From contig CAIPHK010000001.1 in the NCBI GenBank assembly GCA_903864835.1, positions 1 to 64,000 of the forward strand: DNA of 64,000 bases, in the 5' to 3' direction. Positions 8,300 through 18,187 of this stretch are shown here, one piece after another (positions within the stretch are counted from its first letter, which is position 1; the number at the start of each line of letters is the position of its first letter). Source of the DNA: an uncultured bacterium. GTDB lineage: Bacteria > Margulisbacteria > Marinamargulisbacteria > SXXA01. Under the pieces are notes generated by a model. That model saw nothing but the letters and a program-made list of their open reading frames with translations. It made no database searches and was not told where the DNA came from. A program made the translations under genes and the position numbers.

Positions 8300-9007
8300 A
8301 TGACAATTGCAGTAGGCGTTTCGAATCTCAATAAACAATTTAAAGCTGGAGATAGTGTCATACAGGTTCTGATGGACATTACTCTTCAAGTGAAACTGGG
8401 AGAACTCACAATGTTGGTGGGGCCATCGGGGTGTGGAAAAACGACGCTTATTTCCATCATGTCGGGGATTCTGTCTCCCACCTCGGGGGAAGTGGTGGTG
8501 ATGGGGCATTCCCTTAACCGGATGAAAGACCGAGAGAAAGTATTATTTCGGCGACATAATATTGGCTTTATTTTTCAACAATATAATCTGCTGCCTGCAT
8601 TGACGGCCGCTGAAAACGCAGCAATGCCGTTGATTGCCGCAGGAATCGGAAACGACGTCGCAATCAATCGGGCGAAGGACGTCTTGCAAAAGATCGGCAT
8701 GAGTAGCCAGGTTGATAAGTTACCGAATCAATTGTCAGGCGGCCAACAGCAACGGGTGGCGATTGCGAGGTCGTTGGTTCACAACCCCAAATTCATCGTG
8801 TGTGATGAACCGACGGCGGCGTTGGATGCCAAAACCGGCGGCGAGGTGATGCAAATTTTGCGAGAGGTTGCGAATGATACCGGCCGATCGGTGTTGATCG
8901 TAACTCACGACAGCCGAATTCATCAGTTTGCGGATCGTATTATAGAAATGAATGATGGCCGGATTGCGTCGGATCACTATCCGGCGTTGGTTGAAGTAAA
9001 GGAGTAA
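8300..9007 (+). CDS. ABC exporter ATPase (DevA/LolD/MacB-like)
   Basis: A 235-residue nucleotide-binding subunit with all the motifs needed for activity: Walker A GPSGCGKTT (41-49), Q-loop FQQYNLL (92-98), signature LSGGQQQRVAIAR (145-157), Walker B FIVCDEPTAALD (165-176) and the switch histidine H203 (VTHD). It powers the permease encoded two bases upstream. The sequence belongs to the LolD/MacB/DevA subgroup of export ATPases. Confidence 0.95.
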   Translation: MTIAVGVSNLNKQFKAGDSVIQVLMDITLQVKLGELTMLVGPSGCGKTTLISIMSGILSPTSGEVVVMGHSLNRMKDREKVLFRRHNIGFIFQQYNLLPALTAAENAAMPLIAAGIGNDVAINRAKDVLQKIGMSSQVDKLPNQLSGGQQQRVAIARSLVHNPKFIVCDEPTAALDAKTGGEVMQILREVANDTGRSVLIVTHDSRIHQFADRIIEMNDGRIASDHYPALVEVKE

Positions 9008-9012
9008 TAGAC

Positions 9013-9927
9013 ATGGGAATTTTGAGTGGAATAAAAGGGTGGAAGCTTCCGGCTGTGGCGGTAATCGCGCTGACACTGGCGGTAGGATCGGTACTGACGC
9101 GTAAGTCGACGCCGGGAAAAGAGCCGCTGGTTCTGCCCCCCACCTCGGAATTTAAACAATCGATCGCGGGGATTGGTATCGTTGAACCTGTCAGCGAATT
9201 GGTGTCGATAGGCAGTGAATTGCCGGGAATCGTACGCCAAGTGTACGTCAAAGTGGGAGCTCATGTTCAGCAAGGAACGCCTCTTTTTTCCTTAGACGAT
9301 CGAGACGTTAATGCACAACTTGCAACGCTGGAGGCGGCTTTGAAGTCGGCTCAGTTGCAGGCGAAGCAAGCCAATGATCAGTACGCGACCGTGAAAGCAT
9401 TGAAGGACAGCCGGGCGGTCTCAAAAGATGAATTTACCCGTCGGGAATACGGCGCCAAAGTGGCAGACGCCAAGGTGGATGAGATCCGCGCTCAGTGGCG
9501 GCAATGGGTGACGACAAAAGAGAGATTAACAGCGAAAGCGCCGATGTCGGGTGAAATTTTGGCAGTTAATATTCGTCCCGGGGAGTATGCCCTGACCACC
9601 GGTGGGGCGGAGCCATTGATTCGGATGGGCGATACTCGGGTATTACGGGTACGGGTTGAAATTGACGAACAAAACGCAAGCCGAATTGATAAAGATGCCA
9701 AGGCATTTGGATCTCCTCGAGGTAATACAGAGCTCAAAATCCCGTTGCGATTTGTTCGGTTTGAGCCCTATGTTAAGCCCAAGGTGAACCTCGCTACCGG
9801 TGGGCAACGGGTGGATACCCGCGTCATGCAGGTGATTTACGAATTAGAGGCCAGTTCGACCAATGTGTTTGTTGGACAACAAATGGATGTGTTTATTGAA
9901 CAGCAAGCGACGGAATCAAATCGATGA
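9013..9927 (+). CDS. Membrane fusion adaptor (DevB/HlyD-like) of the ABC exporter
   Basis: A 304-residue adaptor with a membrane anchor at about 11-28, a biotinyl-lipoyl half (GELPGIVRQVYVKVGAHVQQ-type motif, about 65-85) and a coiled-coil hairpin at about 95-165. A returning lipoyl half follows (LTAKAPMSGEILAVNIRPGE), then a beta-barrel. AAGGAG six bases after the ATPase stop is a clear ribosome site. Its last bases overlap the NodT-like gene (ATGA). It links the inner-membrane ABC unit to the channel. Confidence 0.9.
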   Translation: MGILSGIKGWKLPAVAVIALTLAVGSVLTRKSTPGKEPLVLPPTSEFKQSIAGIGIVEPVSELVSIGSELPGIVRQVYVKVGAHVQQGTPLFSLDDRDVNAQLATLEAALKSAQLQAKQANDQYATVKALKDSRAVSKDEFTRREYGAKVADAKVDEIRAQWRQWVTTKERLTAKAPMSGEILAVNIRPGEYALTTGGAEPLIRMGDTRVLRVRVEIDEQNASRIDKDAKAFGSPRGNTELKIPLRFVRFEPYVKPKVNLATGGQRVDTRVMQVIYELEASSTNVFVGQQMDVFIEQQATESNR

Positions 9928-11231
9928 AGTCGGGGGCCTTATTGATTCTGGTTGCATTTTTGGCGATCGCAGGGCCGCTGTTTGCAACAGATGACCCTGA
10001 AAATTCCGGTGGATGGATGGCATTTAATGATCCGCTTCTGAACCGATTGATTGATCAAGTAAAGCAAGAAAATTTAGATATCCAGGTGGCGAATGCGCGG
10101 GTTCGCGAAGCCAAGGCGGCGGCGCAAACCCCGAGAGCGGCATGGTGGCCCAGTATTGCGGTAGTGGGGTCGGTCTCGCGAGGAAATACAAGTTCAATCA
10201 AGGATGCGTCAATCAATCGGTTGGGAATTCAAGGGTCGTGGACGTTGGATTTTTTTGGGAAAATGGACTCTCAAATCAAGGCAGCGGATGCGCGGTTAGA
10301 CCTTCAAACGGCCGGTTTAGACGAGGCCCGTCAACAGGTGATATTGGAATTGGTGACTGCGGTGATTCGGTGGCGAGAAAATCGGATGATCTATCAATTG
10401 ATGTCTCAACAGGTTCAAGAGCTGGATACCCAAGTGGCATTACAGTCGGATTTGGCCGCAGCGGGATTGGCAGATTCATTGCCGGTAGTTCAACTTCAAT
10501 CCACTAAAAGTCAGCTTGAAGCTAAACTTCCGGCAGTCGACGCAGAGGTGGTCAAAGCCATTTATCAAATCGATCAATTGGTCGGCGCCACAGATAATCG
10601 GATTGTGGCGGAACTGTTGGCGGCCGAGCCGGTTCAAATTGAATTGCCGGTCTTCAAAACCGTCTTGGCGGAGGATGTGGCGGTGCTGCAAAATCGCCCT
10701 GATGTGCGAGAGGCGAGGGCTGCATTGGCGGCGGCCAACGCCGAATTTGCTCAGACAGAAGCGGCGTTGTGGCCCGAGGTGACCGTCGGCGGTCTTTACG
10801 AAGTGCAAAGCGTGACCGATGGCGTGTTGCAAAATGGGGCGCAAATATGGTCGGTGAATGCTGATTTTAACTATCCGATATTTAATTTTGGACGGCTTCA
10901 AAGTGGCGTGGATGCGGCGAATGCCCGTAACGCAGAAGCCATCAGCCAGTATCAGTCGGCGCTAAAGAAGGCGTTGCAGACGCTTCGAAGCGCAGTTGTC
11001 GCGTACACTCAATCGATGTCATCGGTCACCGCATGGCAAGCGGCAGAGCGTCAGCAACGGACTGCACTCTCACTCGCACGGGACCAGTTTCAAGCCGGAT
11101 TTACCAATTACATGAGTCGGTCGGCAGTTGAAATTGAGTATCTTCAAGCCCGAATTGGGGCGACTCAGGAGTATGGCAATGCCGCTCGGGCCTATATTGA
11201 ATTGCAGCGTGCCTTAGGTGCCGGTTACTAA
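9924..11231 (+). CDS. NodT-type (TolC superfamily) outer-membrane factor
   Basis: A 435-residue channel subunit with a signal peptide (LLILVAFLAIAGPLFA). The NodT-subfamily block LQNRPDVREARAALAAANAE is near residue 255, followed by ALWPEVTVGG and the strand FNYPIFNFGRLQSGVDAANA. Most NodT proteins carry a lipobox cysteine after the signal peptide; none is present here, so it is probably anchored only as a barrel. It forms the exit duct of the ABC exporter and is the last gene of that operon. Confidence 0.9.
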   Translation: MKSGALLILVAFLAIAGPLFATDDPENSGGWMAFNDPLLNRLIDQVKQENLDIQVANARVREAKAAAQTPRAAWWPSIAVVGSVSRGNTSSIKDASINRLGIQGSWTLDFFGKMDSQIKAADARLDLQTAGLDEARQQVILELVTAVIRWRENRMIYQLMSQQVQELDTQVALQSDLAAAGLADSLPVVQLQSTKSQLEAKLPAVDAEVVKAIYQIDQLVGATDNRIVAELLAAEPVQIELPVFKTVLAEDVAVLQNRPDVREARAALAAANAEFAQTEAALWPEVTVGGLYEVQSVTDGVLQNGAQIWSVNADFNYPIFNFGRLQSGVDAANARNAEAISQYQSALKKALQTLRSAVVAYTQSMSSVTAWQAAERQQRTALSLARDQFQAGFTNYMSRSAVEIEYLQARIGATQEYGNAARAYIELQRALGAGY

Positions 11232-11237
11232 CGGACC

Positions 11238-11266
11238 TTGATACTGTATTCTTATCTGGCTAGTAT
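11238..11266 (+). promoter_or_regulatory. Sigma-70-type promoter for the small Cys-rich protein
   Basis: TTGATA (11238-11243) and TAGTAT (11261-11266) are separated by exactly 17 bases, immediately after the NodT stop. Transcription would begin about 37 bases before the start at 11310, which has a strong ribosome site. Confidence 0.6.
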
Positions 11267-11309
11267 TTCAGTTTAATGGGTCTATTTATTATCTTTAGGA
11301 GGATTTGAC

Positions 11310-11612
11310 ATGCCATGTCTTTTTCATTTGTCCATTGCTATTGGGTTAATCGCGTTAGCATCAGGCGCCGCATTGTTACTGTCCGCTAAAAAAGAAACCG
11401 GAGCTGTTTCATGGATCGCAAAAATTATTGCGGTCGTTGTTATTCTACTGTCAGTGGGAACGTTATCCTGTACGATTCATTGCGAATCAAAATGCGGCCA
11501 TGGGTCTTGCAAAACAGAAAAAGCCAGTTGCGAAACTAAAGATGACGCAAAAACAGACGCGTCAACGGCTGAAGCCGCTAAACCTGCAGAAGAAACTTCA
11601 GAAACCAAGTAG
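11310..11612 (+). CDS. Small membrane protein with a Cys/His-rich and Lys/Glu/Ala tail
   Basis: A 100-residue protein with a strong ribosome site (AGGAGG, 8 bases before ATG). Two membrane segments (about 7-26 and 37-55) are followed by a short Cys/His cluster (LSCTIHCESKCGHGSC, ending about residue 72, with another Cys at 79) and a charged, low-complexity tail rich in Lys, Glu, Ala and Thr. The cluster could bind a metal or form disulfides in the periplasm, depending on topology. I do not recognise the family. It has its own promoter and is followed at once by the kinase gene, so the two may be co-expressed. Confidence 0.75.
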   Translation: MPCLFHLSIAIGLIALASGAALLLSAKKETGAVSWIAKIIAVVVILLSVGTLSCTIHCESKCGHGSCKTEKASCETKDDAKTDASTAEAAKPAEETSETK

Positions 11613-11619
11613 TTACTCG

Positions 11620-13026
11620 GTGAATTTGGGGGGGATTGGGGTCATTTTTTCTCGTAGAGTTGCGGTGTCTGGCACCGGAGTCTCTGTCGACCAACTGCCA
11701 ATGCGCTTTAGGTCGTTCGAGGGGCCAGAACCGCTGGGTAGCGACACGATGCTTAAACAGTTGCTCGGGATGGGCCCCCCAACTACGATGGCTGCCGATC
11801 GCCATTTTCGGAGTGTTTTGAATGAATGGGTCAATCTGGAGGCGCTCTCAAGCGACGATTCCCGTCGGTTGGCTCAAGTAACCCGGGCCATATTTCTTAA
11901 AATTGAGTCGCTCGATAAAATGGCTGAGCGAATTTTGAACGCACAGAAGGTGTTGTCGATTATTCGGCACTGTTTTCTTCAAGATCCCCGGAAATTCAAG
12001 GTATCCACTCCAGAATCGCTGGAGATATTATCGGCAATTGTTCCGGTATATACGACCCGCGGCAGCGGTCGATTTTTTGACGACATATCAACTGTTCCCT
12101 TTGTGGATCACGAGGGGCTGACGATTTGGATGCCCAAGCTGGGGCGGCTGGCCGAAAAATCATCATTCGGTTCGGTTAAGCAAGTAAGTATCGGTCGTCG
12201 CGATGGGAAAGTGGGTCAATGCGCAATGAAAGTCACGGAATTGGCACGCCCGGACGCCCTGTTTGCGGCGCTGACTGAATGGATCTTGTTAAACGCGTTG
12301 AGTAGCCCCCATGTTTTGCCAGTTAGGACGGCCTTTATCTATATGGATACCCGAGATGGCCGCCCAAGAAAAGTGCCTCGATTTGCCATGGTGAGTGATG
12401 TCTGCTCAAAACTGGATATTCCCCAGAAGGGGCATCTTAATGAGGGCGTCGCGGATATTATCGAGGTGGTCCGATGCTTGGTTTGGATTCATTCGGCCGG
12501 GGTTGGGTACTCGGATAGTAAATTTGACAATTTTTTGAAATTTGCGGGCAAAGTGGTTGCATCTGATTTTGGGCAGTCCATTTTTTTGAATGTTCAAGAC
12601 GTCGGCGTGCACTTGCCGTTTCGGGTGGGTGGGCGATTTCCGGCCCCCGAATTAGCGGAATGTCGCAAGGGCGAGGGGGTCCTTCCGGATATACAAAAAA
12701 TAGACGTTTTTCCAGTGGGAGTGATGTTGTATCAGATTTTAGCGGCTAATAATGTCGTGGATTCCGTTGGGTTTCCAACCGACAGGCAGTGGCGAAAGGC
12801 ACCCCAATTCAAGAATCCGTCCCTTTCATTTTGTATCCAAGCGACCGCGCAATTAAAAAAAGTTCAAAAAATTAATAAGAATCAGCCACTTCAAGCACGG
12901 CTCATGGCGATTGTTCGCGTTACTGAGGCGTGTTTGGACCATAATCCGACTCATCGCCCAACGGTCAATGTCCTACTTGACCAATTGACCGGGATTGGAT
13001 TGGATTCTAATCGGTTCAGTCCCTAA
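11620..13026 (+). CDS. Eukaryotic-like protein kinase, non-RD type
   Basis: The C-terminal half has a full set of protein-kinase landmarks: glycine loop ending FGSVKQV, ion-pair lysine in CAMKV (about nt 12230), catalytic loop YSDSKFDNFL (about nt 12507-12536), SDFGQS (about nt 12561) and APE in FPAPEL. Subdomain IX-like DVFPVGVMLYQIL and a final HRP complete the set. The catalytic Asp, Lys and Asn are kept, but HRD has become YSD, making it a non-RD kinase that should not depend on activation-loop phosphorylation. The N-terminal 180 or so residues are unrecognised. The start is uncertain: GTG 11620 is chosen, TTG 11626 and ATG 11701 are alternatives, and none has a good ribosome site. It converges on topB, overlapping its end by 4 bases. 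Confidence 0.75.
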   Translation: MNLGGIGVIFSRRVAVSGTGVSVDQLPMRFRSFEGPEPLGSDTMLKQLLGMGPPTTMAADRHFRSVLNEWVNLEALSSDDSRRLAQVTRAIFLKIESLDKMAERILNAQKVLSIIRHCFLQDPRKFKVSTPESLEILSAIVPVYTTRGSGRFFDDISTVPFVDHEGLTIWMPKLGRLAEKSSFGSVKQVSIGRRDGKVGQCAMKVTELARPDALFAALTEWILLNALSSPHVLPVRTAFIYMDTRDGRPRKVPRFAMVSDVCSKLDIPQKGHLNEGVADIIEVVRCLVWIHSAGVGYSDSKFDNFLKFAGKVVASDFGQSIFLNVQDVGVHLPFRVGGRFPAPELAECRKGEGVLPDIQKIDVFPVGVMLYQILAANNVVDSVGFPTDRQWRKAPQFKNPSLSFCIQATAQLKKVQKINKNQPLQARLMAIVRVTEACLDHNPTHRPTVNVLLDQLTGIGLDSNRFSP

Positions 13027-15095
13027 AACGTCATTACGACGGCGCCGTCTCTAATCGCTAATTTTGCCGAAAACTGTTTTCCAGATTTGGCGGTAAACCC
13101 GCTAATGACCGGGGTGACGCCATCAGTGAGCAGTTGGGTCGCAATTTCTTTTGAGATGGGAGTACCCGACATTTCTTTCCAGATCGCAAATTTGCATCCA
13201 GCGGTCCGCCAATTCTGGCAGCTGAACGCTTTGGGAGTTTCTGTAACGACGCCACCGCATCGGGGGCAGGTGCCAATCGATGGGAACTGCGAAACGGATT
13301 GAACATTGCCCACTACCCGGCGTGCGAACCCTGCAATTTCTTCCATATAATTGGCACGGGCCAGCTTCCCGGATCGAATCAAATTGAGTTTTCGTTCCCA
13401 TTCACCGGTGAGTTCGGGAGATAATAACTCTTTGTCTTGAATGACGGATATGAGTTGCAACCCTTTGTCGGTGGGGATTAATCGATTTTTTTCTCGGGTA
13501 ATATAGCTCACCTTGATGAGGCGTTCCAAAATTTGAGCGCGGGTGGCGGGTGTGCCCAGTCCACAATCTTTCATCGCTTCACGAACGTCATCGTCGTCGA
13601 TTTGGCGACCGGCGGTTTCCATGGAGGCTAAGATGCTGGCCTCAGTGTGCAAGGGTGGGGCTTTTGTTTTTTTTGTGAGGACTTTGAATGTCTTCCCGAT
13701 GACAGGCTCTCCGGCAGCGACAATCGGTAATGCGGTTGCGGTTTCATCATCATCGTCAGAGTAAAGCTGTCTCCATCCCTGGGCACGTGTGACGATGCCA
13801 TTTGATTTGGTCGTCTGTTCCCCACCAAAGCGGCAGTATATTTCGGTGCTTTCTTTTAAACAGTCAGGGTAAAATCCGGCAATTAATCGCCGTGCAATAA
13901 GGTCAAATATATGGGCTTCATCAGTAGATAGTTTTACATATTTGAGCGACTGACCGGTGGGAATGATGGCATGGTGATCCGTTACTTTTTCGGTATCAAC
14001 CATTCGTTTACTTGGAGAGAGTGGCTTTTCCATCAGAGGGGCCACCAATGGCGCAAATGCGGGTCTCCATTCGGATAGCGTTTGCAGTATCGGGCGCAGC
14101 TTGGGGACCAAGTCATCGGATAGATACCGAGACGAGGTTCGGGGATAGGTGATGATTTTGTGTGTTTCGTAGAGGGCCTGAGCGATTTCTAAGGTCCGTT
14201 CAGCCGAAAATTTAAATTTGCGATTGGCCTCTTTTTGGAGTTCGGTAAGATCATATAACAATGGGGGCTGTTCTCTTTTTTCTTTGATGGAAACGGATGC
14301 AATTACCCCGTTAGGGCTACTATTAAGCGATGCCGCAACGGTATCCGCGGTTGCTTTGTCGGAGAGGCGACTTTCTTGGTCCTTGTTAATCCACAACCCC
14401 TTAAATGTTCCATTCGAGTGGTGGATGGTGGCTTCGATTTCGTAGTAGGCCTGTGACTCAAATGCGGTGGCGGCAAGGAAGCGATCGACAATCATTTTGA
14501 GTACCGGGGTTTGGACACGCCCCACACTCATAACCCCTTGTCCTTTTCCAAACCGAACGGTGTACGCCCGGGTCGCATTAATTCCAATGAGCCAATCGGC
14601 TTCTGATCGCGATCGGGCGCAATCATATAACGTGGTGTAATCGGATCCTGGTTTTAACGTCGCAAATCCTTCATTAATGGCATCGTCGGTTTGGGACGAA
14701 ATCCACAGTCGCTGAGTGGGTTTTGTACATGCGCTCAATTGGTAAATAAGCCGAAAGATAAGCTCACCTTCACGTCCGGCATCGGTGGCGCAAATGACGT
14801 CGCTGGTTGCGTCCGAGGTGATTAACGCTTTGATGGTTTCAAACTGGGCCTTGGCACCGTTGTCTTTGGTAGTGTCTATTTTGAATTCGTCGGGAATAAT
14901 CGGAAGATCCTGGAGTTGCCATCGACCCAATTGAGGGTCGTATTCGTCGGGATCCAATAGTCGAACAAGATGTCCAAACGCCCATGTGACCTGGTAGCCG
15001 TTACCTTCAAAGTATCCCGATTTTTTGGACGTAACTTTGAGTACCCGAGCGATATCCCGGGCGACACTCGGCTTTTCGGCGATGATGACTTTCAT
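13023..15095 (-). CDS. topB: DNA topoisomerase III (type IA)
   Basis: The start is placed at ATG 15095, giving the canonical MKVIIAEKPSVARDIARVLK; the frame is open further upstream but does not match the family. The 690 residues contain the TOPRIM domain with DAGREGELI (105-113) and the active-site tyrosine in THKIITYPRTSSRYLS (Tyr 317). A single C-terminal zinc-ribbon-like module begins CPRCGGVV and ends with CKFAIW. It relaxes and decatenates DNA by passing single strands. It is divergent from hisS, with an 80-base gap. Confidence 0.95.
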   Translation of the reverse strand: MKVIIAEKPSVARDIARVLKVTSKKSGYFEGNGYQVTWAFGHLVRLLDPDEYDPQLGRWQLQDLPIIPDEFKIDTTKDNGAKAQFETIKALITSDATSDVICATDAGREGELIFRLIYQLSACTKPTQRLWISSQTDDAINEGFATLKPGSDYTTLYDCARSRSEADWLIGINATRAYTVRFGKGQGVMSVGRVQTPVLKMIVDRFLAATAFESQAYYEIEATIHHSNGTFKGLWINKDQESRLSDKATADTVAASLNSSPNGVIASVSIKEKREQPPLLYDLTELQKEANRKFKFSAERTLEIAQALYETHKIITYPRTSSRYLSDDLVPKLRPILQTLSEWRPAFAPLVAPLMEKPLSPSKRMVDTEKVTDHHAIIPTGQSLKYVKLSTDEAHIFDLIARRLIAGFYPDCLKESTEIYCRFGGEQTTKSNGIVTRAQGWRQLYSDDDDETATALPIVAAGEPVIGKTFKVLTKKTKAPPLHTEASILASMETAGRQIDDDDVREAMKDCGLGTPATRAQILERLIKVSYITREKNRLIPTDKGLQLISVIQDKELLSPELTGEWERKLNLIRSGKLARANYMEEIAGFARRVVGNVQSVSQFPSIGTCPRCGGVVTETPKAFSCQNWRTAGCKFAIWKEMSGTPISKEIATQLLTDGVTPVISGFTAKSGKQFSAKLAIRDGAVVMTF

Positions 15096-15174
15096 GCGTT
15101 CGATCATACACGTTACGGTCAAACGAACACAAACGACATTGCCAACGCGACACCTGATTTGAAACAATACAAAG

Positions 15175-16452
15175 ATGAGTCAAAAATACACCGTTCCTAG
15201 AGGCACCAAGGACATTTTGCCGTCCGAAATTCCGTTTTGGCATTACATTGAATCGTCGTCGCGAAGTCTTTTTGGACTATATAACTATCAAGAAATTCGA
15301 ACCCCGATATTTGAGCATACTGAGCTCTTTGAACGCGGGATTGGAGACGCCACAGATATCGTTGAAAAAGAGATGTATACATTCACCGACAAGGGGAATC
15401 GTCGGCTAACTCTTCGACCCGAAGGTACGGCGCCCTTGGTTAGGGCGTATGTTCAGAATTCGATTTACGCCAAGTCAAAAGTGGCCAAGTTATATTATTG
15501 CGGTCCGATGTTTCGGTATGAGCGTCCTCAGTCGGGGCGATACCGCCAATTTCACCAAATTGGGGTGGAATGTTTAGGGAATGCGTTACCAATTGCAGAT
15601 GCTGAAGTCATTGCAATGGGCGTCCATTTGTTTGACGAGCTGGGCCTCAGTGGATTGTCGGTCACGATTAACTCGGTGGGCTGTGCTGTATGTCGTCCGG
15701 TGATTGAAGAACGGTTAAAGCAATTTATTGGGATGAATTTAGAGAATTTATGTGAGGATTGTAATCGGCGATTTGATTCCCGCCCCTTGCGTATTTTGGA
15801 TTGTAAAAATGTAACCTGCAAGACGTATATGACGGGGTTGCCGGATATTCGTAATTCCCTCTGTCATGAATGTACCGACCACTTTAATTATGTGGTTGGG
15901 TATATCGATAACTTGGGTATTCGGTTCCAAATTAATCCACAACTGGTACGGGGGTTGGATTATTACACGCGAACCACATTCGAAATTGTGTCGGACCAAC
16001 TGGGTGCACAGAATGCACTGTGTGGGGGTGGTCGCTATGATGGGCTGGTGAGTCAATTGGGTGGGCCGGCAACGCCAGCGGTGGGGTTTGCGTTTGGAAT
16101 TGAACGTGCGGTAATGATTCTTCAGGAGCTTTCGGATTACCACCAAAAAGTGAATCCGTTGATCTATATGGCACCTGTGGGATTTGATCAAGTGGCCAAA
16201 TGTTTCTTGTTGGTGGATCGGATCCGACGGGCTGGATACCGGGTGGAGCTGGAAGCGGGCAAAACCGATCTTAAATCTCATTTAAAACAAGCGGATAAAT
16301 TAGATGCCCGTTTGGTTCTTATTTATGGAGAAACGGAAGCAGAGCAAGGCAATATTTTGGTGCGAAGAATGACGGATCGCACGCAAGAATCCGTCGATTT
16401 TGACGCCGTATTAGAGTTCCTTTTGGCTGAATTTGGGCCAGGTCATGGGTAA
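15175..16452 (+). CDS. hisS: Histidyl-tRNA synthetase
   Basis: A 425-residue class II synthetase charging tRNA-His. Motifs are RPEGTAP (81-87), motif 2 [14 protein letters not shown] (113-126), the histidine-binding [14 protein letters not shown] (about 253-266) and motif 3 [11 protein letters not shown]. The inserted domain at 170-233 carries eight cysteines in four pairs (C170/C173, C193/C196, C210/C215, C230/C233). That is richer than in E. coli HisRS and suggests a bound zinc. The C-terminal anticodon-binding domain is present. aspS overlaps its end by 8 bases. Confidence 0.97.
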   Translation: MSQKYTVPRGTKDILPSEIPFWHYIESSSRSLFGLYNYQEIRTPIFEHTELFERGIGDATDIVEKEMYTFTDKGNRRLTLRPEGTAPLVRAYVQNSIYAKSKVAKLYYCGPMFRYERPQSGRYRQFHQIGVECLGNALPIADAEVIAMGVHLFDELGLSGLSVTINSVGCAVCRPVIEERLKQFIGMNLENLCEDCNRRFDSRPLRILDCKNVTCKTYMTGLPDIRNSLCHECTDHFNYVVGYIDNLGIRFQINPQLVRGLDYYTRTTFEIVSDQLGAQNALCGGGRYDGLVSQLGGPATPAVGFAFGIERAVMILQELSDYHQKVNPLIYMAPVGFDQVAKCFLLVDRIRRAGYRVELEAGKTDLKSHLKQADKLDARLVLIYGETEAEQGNILVRRMTDRTQESVDFDAVLEFLLAEFGPGHG

Positions 16453-18187
16453 ATATCGGTCCCATGATATTGGGACGTTAGCGGCTGTATCCGTAGGGAC
16501 GGATGTTCAATTGGCGGGATGGGTCCATCGGGTACGTGATTTGGGAGGGGTTCTATTTATTGAACTGAGAGATCGAACGGGGATCGTTCAGCTCGTGATT
16601 GACCCCGTCCAATGGGCCGACGCCACGAGTCTGCGCCAGGAATGGGTTGTGTCTGTTAGCGGGGTCGTCCAAGCGCGTGAAGTAGCGAATCCGACGATCG
16701 CGTTGGGAAAAATTGAATTGCGTGTAACGGGAATGGAAATACTCAATCGGGCGATTACTCCCGCGATTTCGGTATCGGATGATATCGTCGTCGATGAGGT
16801 CTTACGGATGAAATATCGGTATCTCGACCTTCGTAAACCGGCGAGTTTTTCACGGTTTAAGTTGCGTCATGATGTCTCTCAATCCATTCGACGATTTTTG
16901 GATGGGGCGGGGTTTATCGAAGTTGAAACCCCCTTATTGACGAAAAGCACGCCCGAGGGAGCGCGTGATTATTTGGTTCCATCCCGGGTCCATCCCGGCG
17001 AATTTTTTGCGTTACCGCAATCACCCCAACTATTTAAACAGCTATTGATGATGTCCGGATTTGAAAAGTATTTTCAAATTGCCAAATGTTTTCGGGACGA
17101 AGATTTACGTGCGGATCGTCAGCCTGAATTTACCCAGGTGGATTTAGAACTCTCTTTTATTAATCAAGATGAAATTATTGCATTGGTAACGGATCTCCTA
17201 CGCGGTGTATTCATGGTGGCAGGACGATCCTTCCCAGACCATATTCCAACGATGACATATGCGGATGCGATGTCACGGTACGGGGTGGACCGGCCGGACA
17301 TGAGATTTGGGTTGGAGCTCCAAAACTTGAACTCAGCATTTGCGAACTCTGAATTTAAGGTGTTCACCGACATTATATCTGCGGGTGGCCATGTCATGGG
17401 GATTCGGGTTCCGAATGGGGTGTCGTTGATCTCCCGAAAAGTGGTGGATGACCTACAGGCATCCGTGGCCTCAATGGGGATCAAAGGGGTGTCGTGGTTT
17501 CACTTTCAACCCGATGGAATTACGGGGCCTGTCGTAAAGTTTTTATCAGAAAGTCATTTAAAAGCCCTCACAGAAAGCACAGGAGCGTTGGTCGGGGACA
17601 CGGTTTTGGTGGTGGCGAATCCGACCATGCGAACCGTTCAGGAGGCACTTGGAAAAATTCGACTCGAACTCGCCCAACGGTTTTCTCTTCGGTCGGAAGC
17701 GGATTGCTTGGTATGGGTAGTCGATTTTCCGTTGTTCGAACCGGGTAACAACGGCGAGGTAATGGCGGTTCACCATCCTTTTACCGCCCCCAACCCGGAG
17801 GATATCCAGTGGCTGGAATCGGAACCGTTTCGCGTTCGGTCCTTGGCATATGACATCGTATGGAACGGGACAGAAATTGGCGGCGGCAGTATTCGTATTT
17901 CTCAGTTTGATCTTCAGGAAAAAGTGTTTCGCCTTCTGAATTTATCTGAGGATGAGATTAATGCAAAGTTTGGATTTTTTGTGGATGCATTGCGTCATGG
18001 GACCCCGCCACATGGCGGATTGGCGTTGGGATTGGATCGGTTGATTATGATGTTGGCTGGCGCAACTTCGATTCGAGATGTCATCGCATTCCCCAAAACA
18101 ACGGCCGCGGTTTGCCCATTAACTTCGGCGCCGAGCCCTGTATCTGACGTACAACTGAAGGAGCTATCGATTCAATGTTTGAAGTAA
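16445..18187 (+). CDS. aspS: Aspartyl-tRNA synthetase, bacterial type
   Basis: The start at ATG 16445 ([12 protein letters not shown]) overlaps the hisS stop by 8 bases. The 580-residue protein has an N-terminal OB-fold anticodon domain ([20 protein letters not shown]) and class II motif 2 ([18 protein letters not shown]). The bacterial insertion (GAD) domain and motif 3 GLALGLDRL are also present. Whether it is discriminating or also charges tRNA-Asn cannot be decided without gatCAB and asnS, which are not in the window. It overlaps hisA by 13 bases. Confidence 0.97.
   Translation: MGKYRSHDIGTLAAVSVGTDVQLAGWVHRVRDLGGVLFIELRDRTGIVQLVIDPVQWADATSLRQEWVVSVSGVVQAREVANPTIALGKIELRVTGMEILNRAITPAISVSDDIVVDEVLRMKYRYLDLRKPASFSRFKLRHDVSQSIRRFLDGAGFIEVETPLLTKSTPEGARDYLVPSRVHPGEFFALPQSPQLFKQLLMMSGFEKYFQIAKCFRDEDLRADRQPEFTQVDLELSFINQDEIIALVTDLLRGVFMVAGRSFPDHIPTMTYADAMSRYGVDRPDMRFGLELQNLNSAFANSEFKVFTDIISAGGHVMGIRVPNGVSLISRKVVDDLQASVASMGIKGVSWFHFQPDGITGPVVKFLSESHLKALTESTGALVGDTVLVVANPTMRTVQEALGKIRLELAQRFSLRSEADCLVWVVDFPLFEPGNNGEVMAVHHPFTAPNPEDIQWLESEPFRVRSLAYDIVWNGTEIGGGSIRISQFDLQEKVFRLLNLSEDEINAKFGFFVDALRHGTPPHGGLALGLDRLIMMLAGATSIRDVIAFPKTTAAVCPLTSAPSPVSDVQLKELSIQCLK

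Noticed and set aside
11428-11619. Upstream extension of the kinase reading frame
   Set aside because: It overlaps the small membrane-protein gene, which has a strong promoter, ribosome site and sensible protein features; the overlapping part has no protein-like character.
15748-16281. Minus-strand frame of 177 codons inside hisS
   Set aside because: A shadow of hisS codon usage; composition is His/Pro/Thr-rich without domain pattern.
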